Positions 7,601 through 12,825 of a stretch of 13,865 nt of DNA are shown in pieces. The number at the start of each line of letters is the position of its first letter. Positions within the stretch are counted from its first letter, which is position 1. A program made the position numbers and the translations under genes. The notes below the pieces were generated by a model, which worked only from the letters and a program-made list of their open reading frames with translations, was not told the DNA's origin and made no database searches. Source of the DNA: an uncultured Collinsella sp. (lineage in GTDB: Bacteria; Actinomycetota; Coriobacteriia; Coriobacteriales; Coriobacteriaceae); the NCBI GenBank assembly GCA_958421035.1, contig CATZKS010000054.1:1-13865 (forward strand), written 5' to 3'.

Positions 7601-8411
7601 TACGCTCGGCGACGCAGAGGCGACGCAGATTTATGATGCGGCTGGCCATTACCAATACTGTGACTCTCCGGTCATTGCCGATGCTTCTGGCAACCTCTAC
7701 TACATCAATGATTCGGGCACGCTGTTCAAGCTCGGGGCTGTTGAGTCTTGGACGGTTGCCTTTAATTCCAACGGCGGGTCTGCTTGCGACACTAAGTTTG
7801 TGGCTACGGCCGACGGCAAGCTGGTCAAGCCGGCCGATCCGACGCGCGATGGCTACACTTTCGGCGGTTGGTTCACCGATGAGGCTTGCACGCAGGCGTA
7901 TGACTTCAGTACGCCGGTGACGGCCGATCTGACGCTGTATGCCAAGTGGACCAAGAATGCCGTTAACCCTGGCGGCAATGGCGGTTCTGGCACTAATGGT
8001 GGCAACGGTGGCGCTGGCAACGGTTCTGGTGCTGGTGCCGGCACTGGTTCCGGCTCTAAGGGCCAGCAGACTGGCGGCGCTGTCGCCCCGGGTCATAAGC
8101 CGATGACCAAGACGACGGTGTCGACCAAGACCGAGACCAAGGACAACAAGTCCGACAAGAAGGACTCCGATAAGTCCGATAAGAAGGACGAGAAGAAGTC
8201 TGACAAGAAGTCTGACAAGAAGGACAGCAAGTCCGACAAGAAGTCCGATTCCAAGTCCGATACGGGCGCTGCTTCCACGACCACTGCTAAGAAGCCCTCT
8301 GGTGCTTCCGAGCAGGAGACTGGCACCAATCCGCTCGCCATTGTTGGCGTTGCCGCCGGCGTCATCGGACTCGCCATCGTCGGCGTGTTCGTGTTCACCA
8401 AACGTCGGTAG
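4632..8411 (+). CDS. Surface protein with four DUF4430 domains, PQQ-like beta-propeller and membrane anchor; predicted corrinoid-binding
   Basis: A predicted 1259-aa exported protein. A basic region and hydrophobic core (about residues 14-45) form a signal peptide ending near QLWA. An Ala/Ser/Glu-rich linker follows. Next come four DUF4430-like domains (about 146-258, 271-373, 384-488, 500-608), each with a late YW-x-x-(F/Y)-(V/I)-(D/N)-G motif and a closing GD-x-(V/I)-x-(F/Y) strand. After these are a PQQ/WD-like beta-propeller (about 657-1037), a Listeria-Bacteroides repeat with YTFGGWF and LYAKW (about 1040-1107), a Gly-rich linker and a KSDKK-rich stalk (about 1159-1213). The protein ends in a membrane helix and KRR. 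No LPxTG motif precedes the helix; only ETG-TNP is present. DUF4430 is related to the C-terminal beta domain of transcobalamin and intrinsic factor. The upstream cobalamin riboswitch makes extracellular corrinoid binding the best guess. The start is uncertain: ATG 4632 follows AGGAG, with ATG 4638, ATG 4551 and TTG 4488 as in-frame alternatives. Ligand binding is inferred, and a generic adhesin is the main rival. Confidence 0.88.
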   Translation: MDMFEDERQRASHRRGAIARGVAKRGLVAFLAFAMAFGTTPAQLWADGAEGIAESVAQAATPGEDAALAGGAAEQSGAEVSDSGSAPAASAATTEAVTGDEGSATGENSAASEQSSTASAGQAGSAAAAAVQAENPTETGDVAKKQVEVSFSIIGTDADGKAQTWVAPTQLKLDEGATAADAFIKLQEKTGFKADYDPNTAYGFYLKSITSPSDGRTLAFDPATYAYWQLFVDGASSSVGASSVKLTQGQKIEFAYTAGSASPVVKDQVAANVTVIGRDAQGKTQAWVDNAQYVVTSGSSALDLTKVALEANGIDAFAAGSIILSLKYNGVELGTPLDYSTYWQLFINGKSSDYTADNVTIHAGDTVTWFYGGWGDQLPSDSVHASVQVLGKGKDGKQQVWASTGQTSLKAGSTAKDLLEQTGLKLDASESSWGWFLNGITSPFDGKSYGWDAATKSYWHFYVNGKFANVGAGAYKLQEGDTVTFMYGADADALPGQVLGSVDVIGPDVNGNNTRWGSASNVSLPEGSTAQDLIETVLKEKGVDYNASQSGAYWLLNSITSPFDHKPYVWDAATNKYWHLYINGEPSLLCANQITLKSGDKVTLAYTTDDSAMPDPDKIVVDPSATTPDWDADWAGYGNSGNGSTVTDAKTPAQAAGLKWAFDWKAESGQQYANCSEPVIANGFVYIATENELIKIDSSTGKKVASAPLASKVSYTSRPIYTNGLIIVPLNGGAVQAITADKLICKWLTPGLTDLTQSSCTVVSDGEYVYVGTVDISYDENYNATYGNGSLKRIKIATGEVSWQNIDPSEGYYWTGAALTDKYAIVPTSAGTLKCIDKTTGDVVSTMKLGAVANADCIADPSNGSTFYQMTHDGKLHVISLSAKGVLSEQKTVDLGLTNNLSAPAVSGDNLIVGGQTATGSALVLYNLKTGKTTMVAAADGKALPAGLNGIAATPLVSVQGGKTYVYFTVNSADSKDYVNYSAGGGVYRYTLGDAEATQIYDAAGHYQYCDSPVIADASGNLYYINDSGTLFKLGAVESWTVAFNSNGGSACDTKFVATADGKLVKPADPTRDGYTFGGWFTDEACTQAYDFSTPVTADLTLYAKWTKNAVNPGGNGGSGTNGGNGGAGNGSGAGAGTGSGSKGQQTGGAVAPGHKPMTKTTVSTKTETKDNKSDKKDSDKSDKKDEKKSDKKSDKKDSKSDKKSDSKSDTGAASTTTAKKPSGASEQETGTNPLAIVGVAAGVIGLAIVGVFVFTKRR
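8139..8261 (+). repeat. Imperfect KSDKK-encoding repeats in surface-protein stalk
   Basis: Near-identical short units built from AAG, TCC/TCT, GAC/GAT and AAG codons run through this stretch, giving repeated KSDKK and KKD peptides. They encode a highly charged, extended stalk just outside the membrane anchor. Units of this kind can gain or lose copies by slippage, so stalk length may vary between strains. Confidence 0.75.
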
Positions 8412-8420
8412 GTGAGGGCT

Positions 8421-9329
8421 GTGTCCAATAAATCCAAGGACGCTGACCCCAAGCAACCAGATTCCTCGTTCATTCAGTTCGACGATGCAAAGCAACAGGG
8501 CGCCGTTTCGGCGGCGTCCGCCCCTCGGCGGAAGGCGCTTGCTGGCGTCCTGACCGCCGCGTGCACCATTCTGATCGTCGTCTCGCTGGGCTTCGTCCAT
8601 CCTTCCGAGAGCGGCGCCTGGTCCATCGACTGGATCGTTCAGACCGTGACGGGGGAGAGCGTCGTCACCAAGGACACCAAGGCGTCTGGCTCGACTACGA
8701 CTTCGGGCGAGGCCAGTTCCGAGGGCTCCAAGTCATCGAATGATGCAAAAGACAAGTCCAAGGATTCTGATGAGTCCAAGTTCAAGGACGATTCCGAGTC
8801 TTCAAACAAGGAATCGGACAAAAACTCGGATAGCAAGAAGTCCGAGGACCGGGGCGGCAAGAAGTCTGGCGATAAATCCGCTGCCCAAAATACGGGAGCC
8901 GGTGATACTTCCAATGCGTCTGGCGGTGCTTCTTCGGGCGGTGGCCAGTCGTCTGATGGAGCCTCATCCTCTAATGGTGGAAACGCCTCTTCGGGCAGCC
9001 AAAGCGGCTCACAGGAGTCCAACTACGTTACGGTGACGGTTTCGGTCACATCGAGCGCTGTGGGCAATCCTGTGTCCTCTGGCGGCACCTTTACCTTTAA
9101 CGAAGGCGCTACCGTTTACGATGCCCTGTGCGCGCTAGGCCTTTCTGTCAACGCACACGGCTCGTCGTACGGCACGTATGTTTCCGCGATTGGTGGTTTG
9201 GCCGAGAAACAGTACGGCGGCACGAGCGGGTGGATGTACTCCGTCAACGGCACAACGCCCATGACGGCCTGCAGTAACTACGTTCTCTCCAATGGCGACA
9301 ACGTCGTTTGGTATTACGTAACGGGCTAG
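8421..9329 (+). CDS. Membrane-anchored protein with one C-terminal DUF4430 domain; predicted corrinoid-binding partner
   Basis: A predicted 302-aa protein. A short cytoplasmic N-terminus is followed by one hydrophobic segment (about residues 38-58) with no lipobox cysteine, so it is probably a signal anchor. A long Ser/Lys/Asp then Ser/Gly-rich stalk (about 75-198) leads to a single complete DUF4430 domain (about 202-302). Recognisable features of that domain are the TFTFNEGATVYDAL helix start, GTYVSAIGG, SGWMYSVNG and a closing NGDNVVWYYVTG. GTG at 8421 is preferred, with AGGTG at 8410-8414 six nt upstream; GTG at 8412 directly abuts the previous stop and is an alternative. The 9-base gap and lack of a terminator show that it shares the transcript, and so the B12 riboswitch, of the larger DUF4430 gene. 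A terminator follows 22 bases after its stop. It may hold ligand near the membrane while the larger protein reaches outward; that role is inferred. Confidence 0.88.
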   Translation: MSNKSKDADPKQPDSSFIQFDDAKQQGAVSAASAPRRKALAGVLTAACTILIVVSLGFVHPSESGAWSIDWIVQTVTGESVVTKDTKASGSTTTSGEASSEGSKSSNDAKDKSKDSDESKFKDDSESSNKESDKNSDSKKSEDRGGKKSGDKSAAQNTGAGDTSNASGGASSGGGQSSDGASSSNGGNASSGSQSGSQESNYVTVTVSVTSSAVGNPVSSGGTFTFNEGATVYDALCALGLSVNAHGSSYGTYVSAIGGLAEKQYGGTSGWMYSVNGTTPMTACSNYVLSNGDNVVWYYVTG

Positions 9330-9351
9330 AGGCCTCGACATAGCGCGTCAG

Positions 9352-9389
9352 ACGGGCGGTTCGGACAAACATCCGGGCCGCCCGTTTTT
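9352..9389 (+). terminator. Intrinsic terminator of the DUF4430 operon
   Basis: ACGGGCGG (9352-9359) pairs with CCGCCCGT (9378-9385). An inner CGGA/TCCG pairing is also possible, and the stem is followed directly by a T-run (9385-9389). It lies 22 bases after the stop of the second DUF4430 gene and closes the plus-strand operon. Confidence 0.88.
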
Positions 9390-9424
9390 AACGCGAATTG
9401 GACTGGATCGCCGGGTCTCTCGGC

Positions 9425-9462
9425 AAACAAAAAACCGGTTGGAACGGGAATTCCAACCGGTT
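9425..9462 (-). terminator. Intrinsic terminator of the minus-strand GtrA gene
   Basis: A perfect 12-bp stem (AACCGGTTGGAA at 9433-9444 with TTCCAACCGGTT at 9451-9462) has a 6-nt loop. On the minus strand it is followed by a T-rich run (complement of 9434-9425). It sits 27 bases beyond the GtrA stop and faces the plus-strand terminator at 9352-9389. Confidence 0.88.
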
Positions 9463-9488
9463 ATACATTCAAGCAAATAGTGAATCGA

Positions 9489-9896
9489 CTACGACCGTGC
9501 GCCCTCGAGGAAGAAGCGGCGGCTGAAGTAGTTGTACCAGGTGACCAGGAACGTGGCGATGGCCTTCATGGCCTGGTAGCCGATGCTCAAAAACGTGACG
9601 CCCACAAACATGTACAGGTCGTTGAGGCCCAGGCCAATCACCGACAGGATGGTGAAGATCGTGAACTCGCGCTTGCGGCTCATGCCCTCGCGGTGGTCGA
9701 ACACGTACTTCATGCTGAGCCAGTAGTTGACCACGACGGACGTGATAAACGAGATCGTGGTGCTCATCAAAAAGTCGAGATGGAACAGCTCGACGAGCGC
9801 AATGAGCATGCCCCAGTCGATGCCAAAGGAGATAAGTCCCACGACAGCGAACTTGAGGAACTGCTTGGTATGAGGTTGTGCCAGTGCCTTGCGCAC
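9489..9896 (-). CDS. GtrA-family membrane protein, copy 1
   Basis: A 135-aa polytopic membrane protein of the GtrA family, whose members are thought to help move polyprenyl-linked sugars across the membrane for decoration of polysaccharide or teichoic acid. Four helices are visible (about residues 13-36, 43-62, 79-99 and 106-125). The basic loop between helices 2 and 3 carries the family signature SMKYVF-x-H-x-EGMSR, and the tail reads RRFFLEG. The GTG start at 9896 has only a weak GGAT upstream; no ATG is available in frame before a stop at about 9941. A paralogue lies 219 bases upstream on the same strand, and a strong terminator follows. No glycosyltransferase gene is adjacent, so the sugar is unknown. 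Confidence 0.9.
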   Translation of the reverse strand: MRKALAQPHTKQFLKFAVVGLISFGIDWGMLIALVELFHLDFLMSTTISFITSVVVNYWLSMKYVFDHREGMSRKREFTIFTILSVIGLGLNDLYMFVGVTFLSIGYQAMKAIATFLVTWYNYFSRRFFLEGARS

Positions 9897-9978
9897 GTAA
9901 TCACATCCAATGCGTTGACGAATCGAGCAGAGGATACTTTAGAGCTTTTGCATAGGAAACGTAAGGGCTTTGCCAAGA

Positions 9979-9984
9979 ACTATA
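9979..9984 (-). promoter_or_regulatory. Possible -10 element for GtrA copy 1
   Basis: Read on the minus strand this is TATAGT (five of six consensus positions), about 85 bases before the GtrA start. No -35 sits at ideal spacing; the nearest candidate is TTGCAA, only 14 nt away. It is a weak call, supported mainly by the 219-bp gap that separates this gene from its upstream neighbour. Confidence 0.25.
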
Positions 9985-10011
9985 CGAACTCGTCAAATTT
10001 GCAAGAGACAA

Positions 10012-10042
10012 TCCGTAAACGTCCTAAATCCTTCCGTAAACG
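10012..10042. repeat. Direct repeat, TCCGTAAACG twice at 21-bp period
   Basis: TCCGTAAACG occurs at 10012-10021 and again at 10033-10042, exactly 21 bp apart (two DNA turns). The pair lies upstream of GtrA copy 1, on the promoter side of the possible -10 element. A transcription factor binding site is one explanation. No matching regulator is identified. Confidence 0.6.
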
Positions 10043-10091
10043 AGCAAGGCCCACGAACAATGCAGCGCTCGACGCGCGTCGTCCGTGGGCC
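10043..10091 (-). terminator. Possible terminator after GtrA copy 2
   Basis: GGCCCACG (10048-10055) pairs with CGTGGGCC (10084-10091). The interior contains a further self-complementary stretch around GACGCGCGTC. It starts 24 bases past the minus-strand stop of GtrA copy 2. The T-run after it on the minus strand is poor, so termination may be inefficient and some read-through into GtrA copy 1 is possible. Confidence 0.5.
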
Positions 10092-10115
10092 CCGTAGTGC
10101 AACGAGGAGGTCGAG

Positions 10116-10511
10116 CTACTTGGTCTCCTCGCCCTCCAGGAAGATCTTTCGGGTCACAAAGTTGTAGACCATAACAAGCGCGGTGGCGCAAATCTTGGCG
10201 ATATTGGCCTCGAGCCCCAGGCCGGCGTTGAGGGCCAGCACGATACCGTCGTTGAGCGCCAAGCCGATCACGGACAGCACGACAAAGATGATGAACTCGC
10301 GGCGGCGGCTCATGCCCTCCTTGTGCGCAAACACGTACTTCATGCTCGCGACGTAGTTAAAGATGAGCGAGACGATAAAGCCGCTGGTATTGGCGATCAG
10401 GATGTTAAGGCCCAGGCCGTAGTGGAGCAGATTCATGATGCCAAAGTCGATGACCGTGGCGACGACGCCGACGACGCCAAACTTCATGATCTGCGCAAGG
10501 AGCTTTTGCAT
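10116..10511 (-). CDS. GtrA-family membrane protein, copy 2
   Basis: A predicted 131-aa four-helix GtrA protein, paralogous to the one downstream. Both carry SMKYVF-x-H-x-EGMSR and an LSVIGL-x-LND stretch in helix 3, and the DNA is visibly similar over that part. Helices lie at about residues 8-30, 35-56, 73-95 and 101-120, with a basic RK-x-FLEG tail. ATG at 10511 aligns with the N-terminus of the paralogue and has AAGGCAGG just upstream. A TTG at 10574, preceded by GGGG, would add 21 residues and place the gene 15 bases after fbp. Either way it is probably cotranscribed with fbp, although a GC-rich palindrome (10575-10588) sits between them. Probable role: membrane translocation of a lipid-linked sugar for envelope polysaccharide; specificity is unknown. 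Confidence 0.88.
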   Translation of the reverse strand: MQKLLAQIMKFGVVGVVATVIDFGIMNLLHYGLGLNILIANTSGFIVSLIFNYVASMKYVFAHKEGMSRRREFIIFVVLSVIGLALNDGIVLALNAGLGLEANIAKICATALVMVYNFVTRKIFLEGEETK

Positions 10512-10574
10512 GGTACCTGCCTTAGGGTGGCGCCGGAGCGCCGTGGGGATGACGAACTCAGCAAGTTTAGCCAA

Positions 10575-10588
10575 TCCCCGCAGGCGGG
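10575..10588. repeat. GC-rich palindrome between fbp and GtrA copy 2
   Basis: CCCCGCAGGCGGGG is an inverted repeat with arms of up to 6 bp. It lies directly after the fbp stop on the minus strand and has no T-tract. It may attenuate or stabilise the fbp transcript rather than terminate it. Confidence 0.5.
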
Positions 10589-10589
10589 G

Positions 10590-12506
10590 CTAGGCGCGCT
10601 CCTCGATAGCACCGTTTCTATATGCATCGAGCAGTTGGCGTAGGTCCTGGATCTGGCTGCGGATCTTAGCACCGGTATCGGTGTCGCTCACCATGCGGCG
10701 ACGGTCGGCCTGGTCAAAACGGTTGGTCTCGCTCTCGATGTCCACGTTGCGCGTGAGCGCTTCGGCAACCGTTGTAAAGGCCCGGTGCGACTTAAGGCGG
10801 CAGCCGCGTGAGCTCGAGATAAGCGTGTAGCCGGCGATGCCTGTCTTGGGATGGTAGGCGCGGCAGAAGCCGCCATCGATGACCAGCAGCTTGCCCTCGG
10901 CTCGGATAGGCTGCTCGCCCTTGGTCGTCTTGACGGGCGTATGGCCGTTGATGATGTGGCCGGTCGGCGAACATGCCATGGGGGCAACGCCGAACTCGCG
11001 CATGATGTCGTCGCAGACCGAGGGTGACTTGGTAAGCGTATAGTACGGGTCCATCGGCTCGACCCAGGTGCTCTTATCGGCGATATAGGCGCGCTCAAAG
11101 GTACGCACCAGGCGTCCGCTGGCGGGTGAGTTAAAGCCGATCCACAGGTACCACATCCAGTCGAGGGCGTCGCGGTCGCCCACGCGCCAGGCGCGGCGGG
11201 CGATACGGTCGCAAAAATCAAGATAATCGCGGCCGGCGTGCCAGGTACCCAGGCAGTTCATGCTGCTAAAGGTGCCGTCTTCGTTGAGCGGCACGCAGCC
11301 ATGGAACAGCAGGTTGCCGTTGGTGACCTTATACATCGAGCCGTGGGTGTAGAGGAAATCGATATGGCGATGCAGATGATCGGCGGTGACAAACTCGGAC
11401 ACGAGCTTGTCGATGATGTGTTGCTCCTGGGGCGTGAGCGTGTAGGGGTCCGTCGGGTCGACGGTGGGGAAGTCGTTTGTCGTGAGCGGCCACACGCTGC
11501 CGTCGGCGAGCGTGACCGTGCCGGTGTCGTGGTCGATCTTGTCGAGCAGCAGGCGGTCGGTCATGTCGAACTCGGGGTGGCGCTGGATAATCTGGCCCTC
11601 GAGTTTAAAGAGCAGGACGTTGATGGCCTTGATCAGCGGGGTGATGGACTCACCGGCGGTGTAGGTGGCATCGGCAAAGGCGACAAGCTCGCGCAGCGAG
11701 ATGCCGTAGTCGTTCTCGAGGATCTCGTAATTGTCGTAGCGCAGGTTGTTGCGCAGCACCGTGGCGATGCAGGCGGGCTCACCGGCCGCAGCGCCCATCC
11801 ACAGCAGGTCGTGGTTGCCCCACTGGATGTCGAGCGAATGGTAGGTGAGCAGGCGGTCCATAATCTTGGCAGCGCCGCCGCCGCGGTCGAAGATATCGCC
11901 CACCAGGTGCAGGTGGTCGACAGCCAGGCGCTTGATGAGTGAGGCGAGCGAATCGATAAAGTCGTCGGCGCTTGCGGTCTCTAGGATGGACTCCACGATG
12001 CGCTCGTGATAGCGCACACGATAGTTGTTCTCGTCCGGATGCGTGTGCAGCAACTCGTCGATGATGTAGGCGTAATCGCGCGGGATGGCCTTACGCACCT
12101 TGGAGCGCGTATAGCGGCTCGAAAGCGAGCGGGCAACCATGATGAGCTGGTCGAGCATTGTTTTGTACCAGGTGGGGGAGTCCTCGCGCCGGCTGCGGAC
12201 CAGCTCGATCTTCTCGCGCGGGTAGTAGATGAGCGTGCACAGCTCGCCCTTTTCGTCAAAGGAGAGCGTGTCGCCAAAGATCTCGTCGACATGTTCGCGC
12301 ACGACACCCGAGCAGTTGTTGAGGATGTGCATAAAGGCTTCGTACTCGCCGTGCACGTCGCTCATAAAATGCTCGGTGCCTTTGGGCAGGTTGAGAATGG
12401 CCGAGAGATTGATGATCTCGGTAAACGCGGATTGCTCGGTGGGAAATTGTCTCGACAGCAGACGCAGATACTTAAAGTCTTGCGGGTTGCGATCGAATGC
12501 GACCAT
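10590..12506 (-). CDS. fbp: Class III fructose-1,6-bisphosphatase
   Basis: A 638-aa enzyme that hydrolyses fructose 1,6-bisphosphate to fructose 6-phosphate in gluconeogenesis, in the cytoplasm. It belongs to the Firmicutes-type class III family, which has a metallophosphoesterase fold unrelated to E. coli Fbp. Metal-binding motifs are in order: MSDVHGEYEAF (about residues 48-58), LVGDIFDRG (201-209) and WGNHDLLWMG (229-238), with a later NGHTPVK. Length is close to the roughly 640-670 aa of known members. ATG at 12506 is chosen because GGAAGGTG lies just upstream on the minus strand and the protein then begins where homologues do (MVAFDRNPQDF). An in-frame extension to 12686 is open but runs through repeats and reads as non-protein. 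The gene leads a minus-strand block with a GtrA gene downstream. Its 5' region holds an inverted repeat and a direct repeat that could be regulatory. Confidence 0.96.
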   Translation of the reverse strand: MVAFDRNPQDFKYLRLLSRQFPTEQSAFTEIINLSAILNLPKGTEHFMSDVHGEYEAFMHILNNCSGVVREHVDEIFGDTLSFDEKGELCTLIYYPREKIELVRSRREDSPTWYKTMLDQLIMVARSLSSRYTRSKVRKAIPRDYAYIIDELLHTHPDENNYRVRYHERIVESILETASADDFIDSLASLIKRLAVDHLHLVGDIFDRGGGAAKIMDRLLTYHSLDIQWGNHDLLWMGAAAGEPACIATVLRNNLRYDNYEILENDYGISLRELVAFADATYTAGESITPLIKAINVLLFKLEGQIIQRHPEFDMTDRLLLDKIDHDTGTVTLADGSVWPLTTNDFPTVDPTDPYTLTPQEQHIIDKLVSEFVTADHLHRHIDFLYTHGSMYKVTNGNLLFHGCVPLNEDGTFSSMNCLGTWHAGRDYLDFCDRIARRAWRVGDRDALDWMWYLWIGFNSPASGRLVRTFERAYIADKSTWVEPMDPYYTLTKSPSVCDDIMREFGVAPMACSPTGHIINGHTPVKTTKGEQPIRAEGKLLVIDGGFCRAYHPKTGIAGYTLISSSRGCRLKSHRAFTTVAEALTRNVDIESETNRFDQADRRRMVSDTDTGAKIRSQIQDLRQLLDAYRNGAIEERA

Positions 12507-12533
12507 GAAACACCTTCCGATATGGTTGGTAAA

Positions 12534-12563
12534 ACTGATAAACAGCGTCAAACGTTTATCAGT
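12534..12563. repeat. Perfect 10-bp inverted repeat in fbp 5' region
   Basis: ACTGATAAAC (12534-12543) and GTTTATCAGT (12554-12563) are exact reverse complements separated by 10 nt. The near arm is 28 bases before the fbp start codon, so it would be either an operator or a stem-loop in the fbp leader. A dyad of this size with 20-bp centre spacing suits a dimeric repressor. A TTGACG on the minus strand overlaps the spacer, but no matching -10 was found. Confidence 0.65.
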
Positions 12564-12564
12564 A

Positions 12565-12595
12565 TGCGCCGGCTTTGTTTCGATTTTGCGCCGGC
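12565..12595. repeat. Direct repeat TGCGCCGGC in fbp upstream region
   Basis: TGCGCCGGC occurs at 12565-12573 and 12587-12595, 22 bp apart, and abuts the inverted repeat on the promoter side. The core GCCGGC is itself palindromic. This may be a second regulatory site, or chance in GC-rich DNA. Confidence 0.5.
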
Positions 12596-12788
12596 GGCTG
12601 AATTGTCGGCTGAACGGTTTGGTAAATCGATTTAGTTGAGGTTGATGTGTCGGTTGGGTGGAGACGAAGGGGGTGATTTTGCCCATGTTGGCCCATGGCG
12701 GGGATGGGGATGTTCATGATAAAGATATTCAATGCAAATGGTTCGAATTGGTAAATAGTGGACGTTTGTATCGTATTTAGGCTTGCTG

Positions 12789-12797
12789 TGCGATAAT
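12789..12797 (+). promoter_or_regulatory. Extended -10 promoter for the DegV-family gene
   Basis: TGC followed by GATAAT (12792-12797) forms an extended -10 element about 29 bases before the start codon. A -35-like TTGTAT (12766-12771) is 20 nt away, which is longer than ideal but tolerable with an extended -10. Confidence 0.5.
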
Positions 12798-12825
12798 TTG
12801 CGCAGCAATACTTAAGGAGCCTCAT

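Larger units (their letters stand above)
12507..12825. other. Divergent intergenic region between fbp and degV-like gene
   Basis: This 319-bp stretch carries the control regions of both divergent genes. On the fbp side are an inverted repeat (12534-12563) and a direct repeat (12565-12595). On the DegV side are an extended -10 element (12789-12797) and a Shine-Dalgarno AAGGAG (12814-12819). The middle (about 12640-12760) shows nothing I can name. No small gene or RNA is supported. Confidence 0.7.

Noticed and set aside
6393..8600. 735-codon minus-strand open frame
   Set aside because: It is antisense to both DUF4430 genes, its product is rich in Arg and Ile with no domain, and it would run across a gene junction and a repeat.
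9480..10097. 205-codon plus-strand frame
   Set aside because: It is antisense to a GtrA gene with a clear family signature, and it starts inside the terminator-to-gene gap without a ribosome binding site.
12507..12686. 60-residue N-terminal extension of fbp
   Set aside because: It is in frame but runs through the inverted and direct repeats. It lacks similarity to known class III enzymes, while ATG 12506 has a good ribosome binding site.
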